Shown here one piece after another: positions 47,754-58,145 of a stretch of DNA of 64,000 nt. Positions within the stretch are counted from its first letter, which is position 1. Each line of letters starts with the position of its first letter. The notes under the pieces were generated by a model that saw only the letters and a list, made by a program, of their open reading frames with translations, made no database searches and had not been told where the DNA came from. The position numbers and the translations under genes were made by a program. Location of the stretch: NCBI RefSeq assembly GCF_003515065.1, contig NZ_QXGH01000009.1:530655-594654 (forward strand). The letters run 5' to 3'. This stretch comes from Nocardioides immobilis. GTDB lineage: Bacteria; Actinomycetota; Actinomycetes; Propionibacteriales; Nocardioidaceae.

Positions 47754-47836
47754 GGCGCATCACTCTACGGGTACCGGGGACCCTTCCTGGACAGCCACTG
47801 CCGCGTGACATACGCGGTGCTGGAAGAATCGCCGCC

Positions 47837-48832
47837 ATGTCGACGACGGAGTCGGACCAACCCGCAGCCGGGGAGGAGTCTCACGAGTCGACCCGCGAGT
47901 CCTCGCCGTACCTCGAGCTCGACCGGGCGACCTGGGCCGCGCTGGCCTCGGAGAGCGAGAGCCCGCTGACCGAGGACGAGATCCTCGCGCTGCGCGGCCT
48001 CGGTGACGCCCTCGACCTCGACGAGATCGTGCAGGTCTACCTGCCGCTGTCGCGCCTGCTCAGCCTGCGGGTCGAGGCGGCGGGCGCGCTGCACCGCGCG
48101 CAGGAGGAGTTCCTGCACCGGAGCACGCCGCCGCGGACGCCGTTCGTGATCGGCCTCGCCGGGTCGGTCGCAGCCGGGAAGTCGACCACGGCCCGGGTGC
48201 TGCAGCAGATGCTGGCGCGCTGGCCAGCCCACCCGAACGTCGCGCTGGTCACGACCGACGGGTTCCTCTACCCGAACGCCGAGCTCGAGCGCCGCGGCCT
48301 GCTGGACCGCAAGGGCTTCCCGGAGTCCTACGACCGCCGCGCGCTGATGAAGTTCGTCGTCGACATCAAGTCCGGAAAGGACGAGGTGCTCGCGCCGACG
48401 TACTCCCACCTGATCTACGACGTCGTGCCCGACGAGAAGACCGTCATCAACAGCCCCGACATCCTGATCCTCGAGGGCCTCAACGTGCTCCAGCCCGCTC
48501 GGGCGCGCGGCGACGGCCGCACCGGCCTCGGGCTCTCGGACTTCTTCGACTTCTCGATCTTCGTCGACGCCGCCGTGGCCCACATCCGCGACTGGTACGT
48601 CGACCGCTTCCTGCGGCTCCGCGAGACCGCCTTCCGCGACCCCCACTCCTACTTCGCGAAGTACGCCCAGCTCACCCACGACGTCGCCATCGACGAGGCC
48701 CGCCGGATCTGGGACACCATCAACGGCCCCAACCTCGAGCAGAACGTGCTCCCCACCCGCTCCCGCGCCACGCTGGTGCTGCGCAAGGACGCCGACCACT
48801 CGGTCCGCTACGTGCGGCTGCGCAAGATCTGA
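47837..48832 (+). CDS. coaA: Pantothenate kinase (type I)
   Basis: A 331-aa CoaA that phosphorylates pantothenate, first step of CoA synthesis. The P-loop is [17 protein letters not shown], followed by [18 protein letters not shown] and [10 protein letters not shown], and the family end [19 protein letters not shown]. It is divergent from glmS and converges on glmM with a 7-base gap. The CoA product feeds AcpS nearby. Confidence 0.97.
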   Translation: MSTTESDQPAAGEESHESTRESSPYLELDRATWAALASESESPLTEDEILALRGLGDALDLDEIVQVYLPLSRLLSLRVEAAGALHRAQEEFLHRSTPPRTPFVIGLAGSVAAGKSTTARVLQQMLARWPAHPNVALVTTDGFLYPNAELERRGLLDRKGFPESYDRRALMKFVVDIKSGKDEVLAPTYSHLIYDVVPDEKTVINSPDILILEGLNVLQPARARGDGRTGLGLSDFFDFSIFVDAAVAHIRDWYVDRFLRLRETAFRDPHSYFAKYAQLTHDVAIDEARRIWDTINGPNLEQNVLPTRSRATLVLRKDADHSVRYVRLRKI

Positions 48833-48839
48833 TCGGGCG

Positions 48840-50186
48840 TCAGAGCGACAGGCGGGCGCGGACGACGTCCGCCAGCCGGTCGGCGACCGACTGCGCCTGG
48901 TCGGCGGTCGGCGCCTCGACCATGACCCGCACCAGCGGCTCGGTGCCGGAGGGGCGCAGCAGCACCCGGCCGGTGTCGCCGAGCTCGGCCTCGGCCGCTC
49001 CGACGGCGGCGAGGAGCTCCGCGTCGTCGCAGCGGTCCTTGTCGACGTCGGGCACGTTGACGAGCACCTGCGGCAGCCGGGTCATGACGCTGGCGAGCTC
49101 GTGGAGGGTCTTGCCGGTCACGACCATCCGCTGCATCACGTGCAGAGCGGTCAGCAGGCCGTCGCCCGTGGTGGCGTGGGCGCGCATGATCACGTGACCC
49201 GACTGCTCGCCGCCCAGGGAGTAGCCGCCGGCACGCATGTCCTCGAGGACGTAACGGTCACCCACGGGCGCCTGCCGCACGGTGATGCCGGCGGAGGTGA
49301 GCGCCTGGACGAGGCCGAGGTTGCTCATCACGGTCGCGACCAGGGTGTCGTCGACGAGGCCGCCGGTCTCCCGCAGCGCGAGCGCGAGGATCGCCATGAT
49401 CTGGTCGCCGTCGACGACGGCACCGGTGTGGTCGACGGCCAGGCAGCGGTCGGCGTCGCCGTCGACCGCGAAGCCCGCGTCGGCGCCGTGCTCGACGACG
49501 GCACGCTGGAGCGGCTCGAGGTGGGTGGAGCCGCAGCCGTCGTTGATGTTGAGGCCGTCCGGCTCGGCGCCGATGGCGATCACCTCGGCGCCGGCTTCGG
49601 CGAGCGCGCGCGGGCCGACCTCACTGGCTGCACCGTTCGCGCAGTCGAGGACCACCCGGAGACCGGCGAGCGGCTTGTCGAGCGTGGCGACCAGGTGCGC
49701 GGCGTACTCCTCCACGGTGGGTCCGTACGGCGTCACCCGGCCCACCTCGGCGCCGGTCGGCCGGTCCCACTCCTGGTCGAGGTGCTCCTCGATCTCGCGC
49801 TCGAGCGCGTCGTCGAGCTTCACCCCGCCGCGGGCAAGGAACTTGATGCCGTTGTCCGGCATCGGGTTGTGCGACGCGGAGATCACGACGCCCACGTCGG
49901 CCCCGAGGGCGTCGGTGAAGTAGGCGACGCCCGGGGTCGGCAGCACCCGCAGGCGGAGCACGTCGACCCCGGCCGACGCGAGGCCGGCCACGACGGCGTG
50001 CTCCAGGAACTGCCCCGAGATCCGGGTGTCGCGGCCGACGACCGCGAGCGGGCGCTGACGACCGCTCCCGAGCCCACCGTGCTCGACGAGCACCCGGGCA
50101 GCAGCGACGCCGAGGCCCAGGGCCAGCTCTCCGGTCAGTTGACCGTTGGCCAGGCCCCGGACCCCGTCCGTGCCGAAGATCCGCAC
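48840..50186 (-). CDS. glmM: Phosphoglucosamine mutase
   Basis: A 448-aa enzyme converting glucosamine-6-phosphate to glucosamine-1-phosphate. It starts [14 protein letters not shown]; the phosphoserine loop is [17 protein letters not shown], the metal loop [14 protein letters not shown], sugar-binding [10 protein letters not shown], and phosphate-binding [17 protein letters not shown] at 50186 gives the normal family length. It lies 13 bases after rpsI, in the conserved rplM-rpsI-glmM order. Confidence 0.97.
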   Translation of the reverse strand: MRIFGTDGVRGLANGQLTGELALGLGVAAARVLVEHGGLGSGRQRPLAVVGRDTRISGQFLEHAVVAGLASAGVDVLRLRVLPTPGVAYFTDALGADVGVVISASHNPMPDNGIKFLARGGVKLDDALEREIEEHLDQEWDRPTGAEVGRVTPYGPTVEEYAAHLVATLDKPLAGLRVVLDCANGAASEVGPRALAEAGAEVIAIGAEPDGLNINDGCGSTHLEPLQRAVVEHGADAGFAVDGDADRCLAVDHTGAVVDGDQIMAILALALRETGGLVDDTLVATVMSNLGLVQALTSAGITVRQAPVGDRYVLEDMRAGGYSLGGEQSGHVIMRAHATTGDGLLTALHVMQRMVVTGKTLHELASVMTRLPQVLVNVPDVDKDRCDDAELLAAVGAAEAELGDTGRVLLRPSGTEPLVRVMVEAPTADQAQSVADRLADVVRARLSL

Positions 50187-50199
50187 TGAGAGTGCGAGA

Positions 50200-50748
50200 T
50201 CAGCGCTTCGAGTACTGCGGAGCCTTGCGGGCCTTCTTGAGACCGGCCTTCTTGCGCTCGGTCGCGCGAGCGTCACGGGTCAGGAGACCGGCCTTCTTCA
50301 GCGTCGCGCGGTTGGCGTCGAGGTCGATCTGGTTCAGCGACCGCGCCACGCCGAGACGGAGGGCACCGGCCTGGCCGGTGATGCCGCCGCCGTGGATCCG
50401 GGCGATCACGTCGAAGCGACCCTCGAGGCCGAGAGCCGTGAACGGCTCGTTGACGACCTGCTGGTGCAGCTTGTTCGGGAAGTACGACTCGAGCGTGCGG
50501 CCGTTGATGGTCCAGACGCCGGTGCCGGGGACGATCCGGACACGGGCGACAGCCTCCTTGCGGCGGCCGGTCGCAGCGCCCGGGGCGATCGTGGCCGGAC
50601 GGTCGGACACGGCGGCAGCCGAGCCGGAGGTCTCGCTGGTGTACGCGACACCCTGCTCGTCGACCTCGAAGGTCTCCTCGACGTCGCCGGTCTGCACAGT
50701 GTTTTCAGACAAGGTATTGGTCCTCTTCGTTGCTTCGGTCGACGTCAC
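50200..50748 (-). CDS. rpsI: 30S ribosomal protein S9
   Basis: S9 with an actinobacterial acidic extension of about 55 residues before the conserved core ([38 protein letters not shown]; terminal [12 protein letters not shown]). The tail reaches the decoding site. GTG at 50748 overlaps the rplM stop; TTG at 50712, with AGAGGA upstream, is an alternative that would shorten the extension. Confidence 0.97.
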   Translation of the reverse strand: MTSTEATKRTNTLSENTVQTGDVEETFEVDEQGVAYTSETSGSAAAVSDRPATIAPGAATGRRKEAVARVRIVPGTGVWTINGRTLESYFPNKLHQQVVNEPFTALGLEGRFDVIARIHGGGITGQAGALRLGVARSLNQIDLDANRATLKKAGLLTRDARATERKKAGLKKARKAPQYSKR

Positions 50749-51188
50749 TGGGAGATCTTGGTGATCTCGTACGGAACGGCCTGCTGGGCCTGGTGCGGGT
50801 GGGCGGGGCCGGTGTAGACCTTCAGCTTCTTCAGCATCTGCCGACCGAGCTTGTTCTTGGGGACCATGCCCCAGACGGCCTTCTCGATGGCCTTGCGGGC
50901 GTCCTTGTCGATGACCTCGCCGATCGGGGTCGCCGTCAGACCACCCGGGAAACCGGAGTGGCGGTAGACCATCTTGTCGGTCCGCTTCTTGCCGCTCAGC
51001 GAGACCTTCTCCGCGTTGACGATGATGACGTAGTCACCGGTGTCGGCGTTCGGGGCGAAGATCGCCTTGTGCTTGCCGCGCAGGAGGTTGGCGGTGGTGG
51101 TGGCGAGGCGTCCCAGGGGGACGTCAGTCGCGTCGATCACGAGCCACTGGCGCTCGACGTCGCCGGGCTTCGGGGCATAGGTGCGCAT
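50745..51188 (-). CDS. rplM: 50S ribosomal protein L13
   Basis: A 147-aa L13 with [31 protein letters not shown] and [20 protein letters not shown], all conserved. First gene of rplM-rpsI-glmM. The 237 bases up to the divergent citrate synthase start hold the promoters for both and G+C-rich inverted repeats that may form a leader; no known riboswitch is recognised. Confidence 0.98.
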   Translation of the reverse strand: MRTYAPKPGDVERQWLVIDATDVPLGRLATTTANLLRGKHKAIFAPNADTGDYVIIVNAEKVSLSGKKRTDKMVYRHSGFPGGLTATPIGEVIDKDARKAIEKAVWGMVPKNKLGRQMLKKLKVYTGPAHPHQAQQAVPYEITKISQ

Positions 51189-51425
51189 GGCTGCGTCACT
51201 TTCTGTCGTTCGTGGTGGACCCGGCCGAAGGCTCCGGCCGAGGCGTCTCCTGACGAACACTGGCTCCACCCTCGGTTGGACCGTCAAGGTGGGGCTCTGC
51301 CCCCGCACGCGGAAGCGGCAGGACACGCGACCGACAAGACTACGGGCCCGTCGGAGGGGGGTCAAAACGCCACGAGCCGGACACCGCCTTACGCCCGGCT
51401 GGGCGCTAGGACTACGGTGCAGGGC

Positions 51426-52715
<1,290 letters not shown>

Positions 52716-52732
52716 CCCACACCCCCCGTCGT

Positions 52733-52778
52733 CACCGCGCTGCCCCTCCCGGCCTGGACCGGGAGGGGCAGCGCGGTG
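52733..52778 (+). terminator. Strong terminator after gltA
   Basis: A perfect 20-bp stem (52733-52752 with 52759-52778) with a CCTGGA loop, 17 bases after the stop codon, followed by TCGTTGTGG. Confidence 0.9.
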
Positions 52779-52781
52779 TCG

Positions 52782-52798
52782 TTGTGGCGTAGGCCGCA
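52782..52798. promoter_or_regulatory. Shared motif TTGTGGCGTAGGCCGCA, copy 1
   Basis: A near-palindrome, TGTGGC-N4-GCCGCA, differing in one base from the inverted copy at 56425-56441. It lies upstream of the collagen-like gene; the LuxR-family regulator gene is located between the two copies, making it a candidate operator for that regulator. Confidence 0.55.
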
Positions 52799-52827
52799 CC
52801 GGCGTACGGCGACCTCGGATTCGATTG

Positions 52828-52841
52828 CTATGGCGCCATAG
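52828..52841. promoter_or_regulatory. Perfect 14-bp palindrome CTATGGCGCCATAG
   Basis: Lies 67 bases upstream of the collagen-like gene start and has no spacer. The relatively A+T-rich flank fits a promoter region. The binding protein is unknown. Confidence 0.5.
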
Positions 52842-52908
52842 TCGCGACGGCGCGCCTCCGGCGACGAGCCTGGATCCACGGATCAAGGACCACCCACGGA
52901 GGCACCCG

Positions 52909-53595
52909 ATGGACATCAACGAAACCCGCACCCGCCGCCATCGCGGCAGCAGCATGACCCTCGTGACGCTCGCGGCCGCGGGCCTGCTCGCCGCCGGCGT
53001 CGTCAGCGCAGTCGCCGACGTGCCGGGCGCCGACGGGTCGATCTCGACCTGCTACGACCACAAGGGCAGCCTCCGCGTGATCGACGCCGAAGCCGGCGTG
53101 GGTTGCGACGACGGCGAGACGGCGCTGAGCCTCGCCCAGCGCGGACCCCAGGGCGAGCAGGGACCGGCCGGAGAATCGGGGCCGGCCGGCGAGCAGGGAC
53201 CGGCCGGAGAAACGGGGCCGGCGGGTCCCGAGGGCCCGCGCGGCCCCCAGGGCGAGCGCGGACCCGCCGGTTCGCAGGCGCCGGTCTACTGGGCGAAGTT
53301 CGGCCCCAACGAGCTGATCGCCGCCAGCGAGAGGCCGGCCAGCGTCTACGCGTACGGAAAGTACGGCTACAACTACGTGCGGTTCGAGGGCTGGGACCCG
53401 GACCTCTGCGCCGTCACGGTGACCGCGTCAACCCGCAACTACAACTACCCGGACGTGACCACCGCCTACATGACCTACGGCTCCGGGGACACCAAGTGGG
53501 TGCTCGCCTATGCCAAGAACGCCGCCGGGGGCTTTGCGGCGAACACGCCGATGGACATCGTCGTCACCTGCTCCGAGACGACGTACCGACCGTGA
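52909..53595 (+). CDS. Secreted collagen-like (Gly-X-Y) protein
   Basis: A 228-aa exported protein. A basic N-terminus and a hydrophobic segment (about 17-38) form the signal. A short Cys-containing domain ([19 protein letters not shown]) precedes about 14 Gly-X-Y triplets such as [19 protein letters not shown], and the C-terminal 110 residues form a Tyr-rich beta domain. Similar proteins are frequent surface or secreted proteins of actinobacteria. ATG at 52909 has GGAGG six bases upstream. Its last 32 bases overlap the convergent regulator gene. Confidence 0.85.
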   Translation: MDINETRTRRHRGSSMTLVTLAAAGLLAAGVVSAVADVPGADGSISTCYDHKGSLRVIDAEAGVGCDDGETALSLAQRGPQGEQGPAGESGPAGEQGPAGETGPAGPEGPRGPQGERGPAGSQAPVYWAKFGPNELIAASERPASVYAYGKYGYNYVRFEGWDPDLCAVTVTASTRNYNYPDVTTAYMTYGSGDTKWVLAYAKNAAGGFAANTPMDIVVTCSETTYRP

Positions 53596-56362
53596 TCCCG
53601 CGGGCCGCCAGCGCCTCGGGCAGCAGCTGACGCGACCCGACCTCGAGCTTGCGGAACACCCGGACCAGCGTCGTCTGCACACTCCCCACGGTGAGGAACA
53701 GCGCGGCCGCGACCTCCTTGTTGCTCAGGCCCTCCGCCGCCAGGCGGGCCACCCGGGCCTCGGCCGGGGTGAGGTCGTCGGGGCGCCGGGCCGCCGCCTC
53801 CCGGTTGCGGCCCCCGGCGAGCCGGAGCTCCTCGCGCGCGGTGCGCGCGAGGAGCTCTTCGCCGTGCTCGTCGGCGTAGGCCAGCGCTGCATGGAGCAAC
53901 GGTCGCGCGTCGGCCCGATGCCCCGCGCGCCGGCGCGCCTCGCCGAGCCGCGCGTGCGCCCAGCCTCGCAACCACTCGTGGGGGCTCGGGCCGAGCACCT
54001 CCACGGCGCGCTCCAGCAGCGCGAGGCCGGCGTCCCCGCCGACCAGCCGACCGAGAACGGTCGCCGCCTGACCGATGGAGGCCGCCTCGCCGTACCGCTC
54101 GGCCTCGTCGAGGTAGTCGGTCAGCACCGCGACGGCCTCGTCGCGGCGACCGCCACGCGCGAGGGACTCGGCATGCTCGCAGGTCCACCGGCGCAGCGCC
54201 GGGTGGGTGAGCCCCGCCTCCAGATAGCTACGAATGATCTGCTCGAAGACCGGCTGCGGCGTGGGATCGCCGACGACCCCGGCGATGATGGCGCGGGCGA
54301 TCTCGGCCCGGAACGGCGACGCCCCCAGCTCGAGCAGCCGTCCGGCCGCGGCCTCCGCCTCCTCGATCCGCAGCTGGCGCGCGTAGCACTGGGCCAACAG
54401 CTCCACTGACGTCACCACCACGTCGTTGCCGGCAGCCGGGTGCCCGACCACTTCCAGCGCATCGGCCTCCGCCAGCCGCCAGTGACCTCGCAAAGCACGT
54501 CCGTGCGCGCGGCCCGCCACCGCCACCAGGTGTGCCTGTTCATCGACCCGCTCGCGCGCCACCCGCAGCCGTGCCTCCACGAGTCGCTCGAGCCGGTCGA
54601 ACTCCCCTGCGAGGCAGAGTGAGTTCGATCCGTCGAAGGTCACGATGCCGTACTCGGCGAAGGCCGCCGGGAGACCGTCGGGGTCAGATCCGTCCAGTGC
54701 CAGCTCCCCACCCGGGCTCTCACCCCACGCGAAGAAGCCGCGCATCTCCTGTGCCGCGCGCTCCCCCGGCGTTCGTGGCTCCAGCGATGGTCCGAGCGTC
54801 GCCAGCGCGTCCCGAGCGACGTCGTGACGGCCGGTCTCCAGTGCCAGGCCGAGCGTCAGCGCCAGCGCGAGCTGCCGGTGCTCGGGATCGACGCCATCCG
54901 CGGGCAGCAGGCCGAGCTCGAGGACCACCAGGAGGCCCTCGTCGTGGCGTCCGGCACCGTGCAGGAGAGCGGCCAGGTGGACGCCGGCCTCCGCGCGGCG
55001 CCCCGGGTCCTGGGCGTCGTCGTACGCCTGCCGCAGGGCGTCGCACGCATCGGCGCGGCCGAGCCGCCCGCGCAGCCGACCGACGTCGATGAGCAGGTCC
55101 ACCCGGTCCGGACCGGGGACCGGCGGCTCGGCGAGCGCGCGCTCGAGGTAGCGCAGCCGAGCGATCGGACCGGGCACCTGGTTCGCGGCCTCCCGCAGCA
55201 CGCGGACCGCCTCGGCGTCACCGCGGGGTGAGGCGAGCAGCAGCTGGGACGCCACTGCCTCGACGGGCGCACCCTGCTTGCGCAGCATCTGCGCAGCCTC
55301 GGCATGCGCCTCGCGGCGCGCGAACGCGCCCAGCTCGTCGTGAACCGCCCGCCTCAGCACGGGGGCCGCGAAGCACAGCACGTCGTTGCCGGCCAGCAGG
55401 TCCGAGGCCAGGAGGGCGTCGACGTCGTCGGCCACCTCCGACGGCGTGACGCCGGCGACGCAGGCGACGGTCTCGAGCGGGGCTCCGTCGGGGAAGAGCG
55501 CGACCGTGCGCACGACCTGTTCCGCCGCGGGCGAGATCCGGCGGGCGCGGACAAGCACCCGCGCACCTTCTCCCTGCAGCCGGGCGTCCGCGAGCGGCAC
55601 GTCGGTCGGCACGGCAGCGAGCTGGCGCAACAGCCGCGGGTTGCCGCCCGTGACGCGGTGAGCGTCGGCCGGATCACGACCCGGCAGCAACCTCTCGACC
55701 GCGGACTCCGAGAGCGCTGCAAGCTTCACCACGTCCGCCACACCCCGCAGCTCGGTGAGGTCCGTCGTGGCACCCGGTTCGGCAGGGCGGGCAGTTGCGA
55801 GCAGCAGGACAGGCAGGCCCTCCAGGCGGGTCGCCAGCCGGGTCAGCACCCGTCGCGACTCCTCGTCGAGCCAGTGGAGGTCGTCGACCGCAAGCACCAG
55901 AGGCTGACCCGCGGCCAGCTCCTCGAGCAGCCACCGCACGCTGAAGAACGGGTCCGGGGCGCTCTCGTCGACGATGTCCTCACCGAACCCGAGGATCCGG
56001 GCCGCCAGTCGCGCCGGCCCTCCGAGCACGGCTACGCGTTCGTCTGCCGGCAGCCGGCGGAGCATCGGAAGCAACAGCTGGCGAACTCCTCCGAACGCCT
56101 CACCTGACTCCATCACACCCCCGCGCGCCACCAACAGCATGGCCGGGATGTCCGCAACCGCCGCCTCGAGCAGGGTCGTGCGACCGGTGCCGGCTGCCCC
56201 TTCGACGAGGACGACGCCGCCGCGGCCGGCCACCAGCCGATCGACGGCAGCGCGGAGCACCGCGAGCTCGTCGTCTCGCTCGAGGATCTCCTCGATGGCC
56301 ACCGGGCGATCATCCCGCACCCGAACCGCTGGGTACTCCCGTTCAGCGGACTGCCACGTCAT
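53564..56362 (-). CDS. Large ATP-binding LuxR-family (LAL) regulator
   Basis: A 932-aa regulator. The N-terminal AAA ATPase has Walker A VVLVEGAAGTGRTTLLEAA and Walker B LVLAVDDLHWLDEES. A long TPR-like helical middle follows, and the C-terminal LuxR helix-turn-helix reads LTPAEARVARLAAEGLSNK, EVAAALFLTVGSVQTTLVRV. Such proteins integrate a ligand with ATP to activate transcription. ATG 56362 is chosen; GTG at 56320 or 56302 would trim the N-terminus. It is divergent from the acyl-CoA synthetase and overlaps the collagen-like gene at its 3' end. Confidence 0.9.
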   Translation of the reverse strand: MTWQSAEREYPAVRVRDDRPVAIEEILERDDELAVLRAAVDRLVAGRGGVVLVEGAAGTGRTTLLEAAVADIPAMLLVARGGVMESGEAFGGVRQLLLPMLRRLPADERVAVLGGPARLAARILGFGEDIVDESAPDPFFSVRWLLEELAAGQPLVLAVDDLHWLDEESRRVLTRLATRLEGLPVLLLATARPAEPGATTDLTELRGVADVVKLAALSESAVERLLPGRDPADAHRVTGGNPRLLRQLAAVPTDVPLADARLQGEGARVLVRARRISPAAEQVVRTVALFPDGAPLETVACVAGVTPSEVADDVDALLASDLLAGNDVLCFAAPVLRRAVHDELGAFARREAHAEAAQMLRKQGAPVEAVASQLLLASPRGDAEAVRVLREAANQVPGPIARLRYLERALAEPPVPGPDRVDLLIDVGRLRGRLGRADACDALRQAYDDAQDPGRRAEAGVHLAALLHGAGRHDEGLLVVLELGLLPADGVDPEHRQLALALTLGLALETGRHDVARDALATLGPSLEPRTPGERAAQEMRGFFAWGESPGGELALDGSDPDGLPAAFAEYGIVTFDGSNSLCLAGEFDRLERLVEARLRVARERVDEQAHLVAVAGRAHGRALRGHWRLAEADALEVVGHPAAGNDVVVTSVELLAQCYARQLRIEEAEAAAGRLLELGASPFRAEIARAIIAGVVGDPTPQPVFEQIIRSYLEAGLTHPALRRWTCEHAESLARGGRRDEAVAVLTDYLDEAERYGEAASIGQAATVLGRLVGGDAGLALLERAVEVLGPSPHEWLRGWAHARLGEARRRAGHRADARPLLHAALAYADEHGEELLARTAREELRLAGGRNREAAARRPDDLTPAEARVARLAAEGLSNKEVAAALFLTVGSVQTTLVRVFRKLEVGSRQLLPEALAARGITVGTSSRSR

Positions 56363-56424
56363 CTGGTCCGCAGCGACACCGGCCCGATCTTCGCGGCTTG
56401 CCCAGCGCGGTCGTTGTGCCTGGC

Positions 56425-56441
56425 TGTGGCCTACGCCACAA
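56425..56441. promoter_or_regulatory. Shared motif, copy 2, perfect TGTGGC-N4-GCCACA palindrome
   Basis: The reverse complement reads TTGTGGCGTAGGCCACA, 16 of 17 bases equal to 52782-52798. It lies in the short region between the LuxR regulator start (56362) and the acyl-CoA synthetase start (56449), only 8 bases before the latter. Confidence 0.6.
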
Positions 56442-56448
56442 TCCCCGG

Positions 56449-58080
56449 ATGAGCCCCGACAGCGCCCTCGCCGACGCCCCCGCCCACCGCACCTGGCCGC
56501 CCGCGCAGCCACCCGAGCCGACGTACGTCGACGACCGGCTCAACTACTGGGCGGAGGCCACGCCGGACGCGGAGGCGATGACGTACGGCGACCGCACCTG
56601 GACGTGGGCGCAGTTCCACGAGCGGGTGCACCGGGCGGCCGGCGGCCTGCGTGAGCTGGGCGTCGCCCGTGGCGACGTGGTCGGGTTCCTCGACAAGAAC
56701 CACCCCGCCTGCGTCGAGATCAGCATGGCGGCTGGGTCGATCGGCGCGGCCAACGCGATCGTCAACTGGCGGATGGCCGGCGACGAGGTGGACTACGTCG
56801 TCAACGACTCCGGCGCGAAGATCCTCTTCGTCGGCACCGAGCTGATGCCGACGGTCGAGGCGATCCGCGACCGGCTGCCGAACGTCGAGAAGATCATCAC
56901 GGTCAGCCCGGACGGCGGGGAGGGCGACGAGTACGAGGCCTTCCTCGCCGGGTCGATCACCTGCGACGACGGGCCGGACGTGGTCGAGGACGACGTCTGC
57001 CTGATCCTCTACTCCTCGGGCACGACCGGCCATCCCAAGGGCGTGATGCTGACGCATCGCAACATGGTCAGCCACACGGTCAACTCCCACGACGGCTGGG
57101 CGTTCGGACCCGGTGACAAGTCGATGGTGGCGATGCCGCTGTTCCACGTGGGCGGCTCGTCGTACGTCCTCTTCGGCATCCACGACGGCATCCCCAGCGT
57201 GATGACCCGGGAGCCGGACGCCGGGTCGCTGGCCGGTGCGATCCTCGCCGGCGCGAACTGCACGTTCCTGGTGCCGGCGGTGCTGGCGCAGGTCCTGCAG
57301 GCAGGACCCGACGCGATCAAGCTGTTCAGCGCCCTGAAGATCTACACGTACGGCGCCTCGCCGATGCCGCCGCCGCTGCTGCGCGCCGCGATGGAGGCCT
57401 GGCCGAACACCGACTTCATGCAGGTCTACGGCCTCACCGAGGTCTCCGGGGTCGCGACCCACCTGCTGCCCGACGAGCACCGCAACGCCGAGGTTGAGGG
57501 GCACCCCGAGCGCCTCCTCTCGGCGGGCCGGGCGATCCCCGGCTGCGAGCTGCGGATCGTCGAGCCGGGCTCCCTCACCGAGCTCCCGACCGGCGAGGCG
57601 GGCGAGATCTGGATGCGCACGCCCCAGCTGATGGCGGGCTACCTCAACAAGCCGGACGCCACCCGCGAGGTGATCACGGAGGACGGCTGGTTCCGCACCG
57701 GCGACATCGGCCACCTCGACGCGGACGGCTTCCTCTACGTGTCCGACCGGCTCAAGGACATGATCATCAGCGGCGGCGAGACCATCTACTCCCCTGAGGT
57801 CGAGCGGGTGCTCTCCGAGCACCCGGCAGTGGCGGAGGTCGCGATCGTCGGCGTGCCCGACGAGAAGTGGGGCGAGTCCGTCAAGGGTTTCGTCGCGCTC
57901 AAGGAGGGCGCCACCGCGACGGAGGAGGAGATCATCGCGTTCGCCCGCGAGCGGCTCGCGCACTACAAGTGCCCGAGGTCGGTCGACGTGGTGGCCGCAC
58001 TCCCCCGCAGCCCCACCGGCAAGGTGCTCAAGCGCGAGCTGCGGGCGCCGTACTGGGAAGGGCGCGACCGCCAGGTCTGA
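56449..58080 (+). CDS. Acyl-CoA synthetase (AMP-forming, FadD type)
   Basis: A 543-aa ANL-superfamily ligase activating a carboxylic acid via acyl-AMP to acyl-CoA. The P-loop is LILYSSGTTGHPKGVMLTH, the adenine motif MQVYGLTEVSG, the hinge FRTGDIGHLDADGFLYVSDR, and the catalytic Lys is near LPRSPTGKVLKREL. It resembles actinobacterial FadD proteins for fatty or steroid acids. ATG at 56449 gives the usual length. It is divergent from the LAL regulator, likely its controller. Confidence 0.9.
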   Translation: MSPDSALADAPAHRTWPPAQPPEPTYVDDRLNYWAEATPDAEAMTYGDRTWTWAQFHERVHRAAGGLRELGVARGDVVGFLDKNHPACVEISMAAGSIGAANAIVNWRMAGDEVDYVVNDSGAKILFVGTELMPTVEAIRDRLPNVEKIITVSPDGGEGDEYEAFLAGSITCDDGPDVVEDDVCLILYSSGTTGHPKGVMLTHRNMVSHTVNSHDGWAFGPGDKSMVAMPLFHVGGSSYVLFGIHDGIPSVMTREPDAGSLAGAILAGANCTFLVPAVLAQVLQAGPDAIKLFSALKIYTYGASPMPPPLLRAAMEAWPNTDFMQVYGLTEVSGVATHLLPDEHRNAEVEGHPERLLSAGRAIPGCELRIVEPGSLTELPTGEAGEIWMRTPQLMAGYLNKPDATREVITEDGWFRTGDIGHLDADGFLYVSDRLKDMIISGGETIYSPEVERVLSEHPAVAEVAIVGVPDEKWGESVKGFVALKEGATATEEEIIAFARERLAHYKCPRSVDVVAALPRSPTGKVLKRELRAPYWEGRDRQV

Positions 58081-58145
58081 GATCTCAGAGCAAATCTGAG
58101 GCTGCGTCTCAGTCGCTTCACAGGCTGGCTGAGCACCCTTGCTGC

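Noticed and set aside
51189..51425. A known ribosomal-protein leader or riboswitch before rplM
   Set aside because: G+C-rich inverted repeats are present, but none matches a leader I can name, and both divergent promoters must fit in this gap. A covariance-model search would decide.
53140..53280. Tandem DNA repeats as a minisatellite
   Set aside because: They encode the Gly-X-Y triplets of the collagen-like protein, and the frame and flanking domains are intact.
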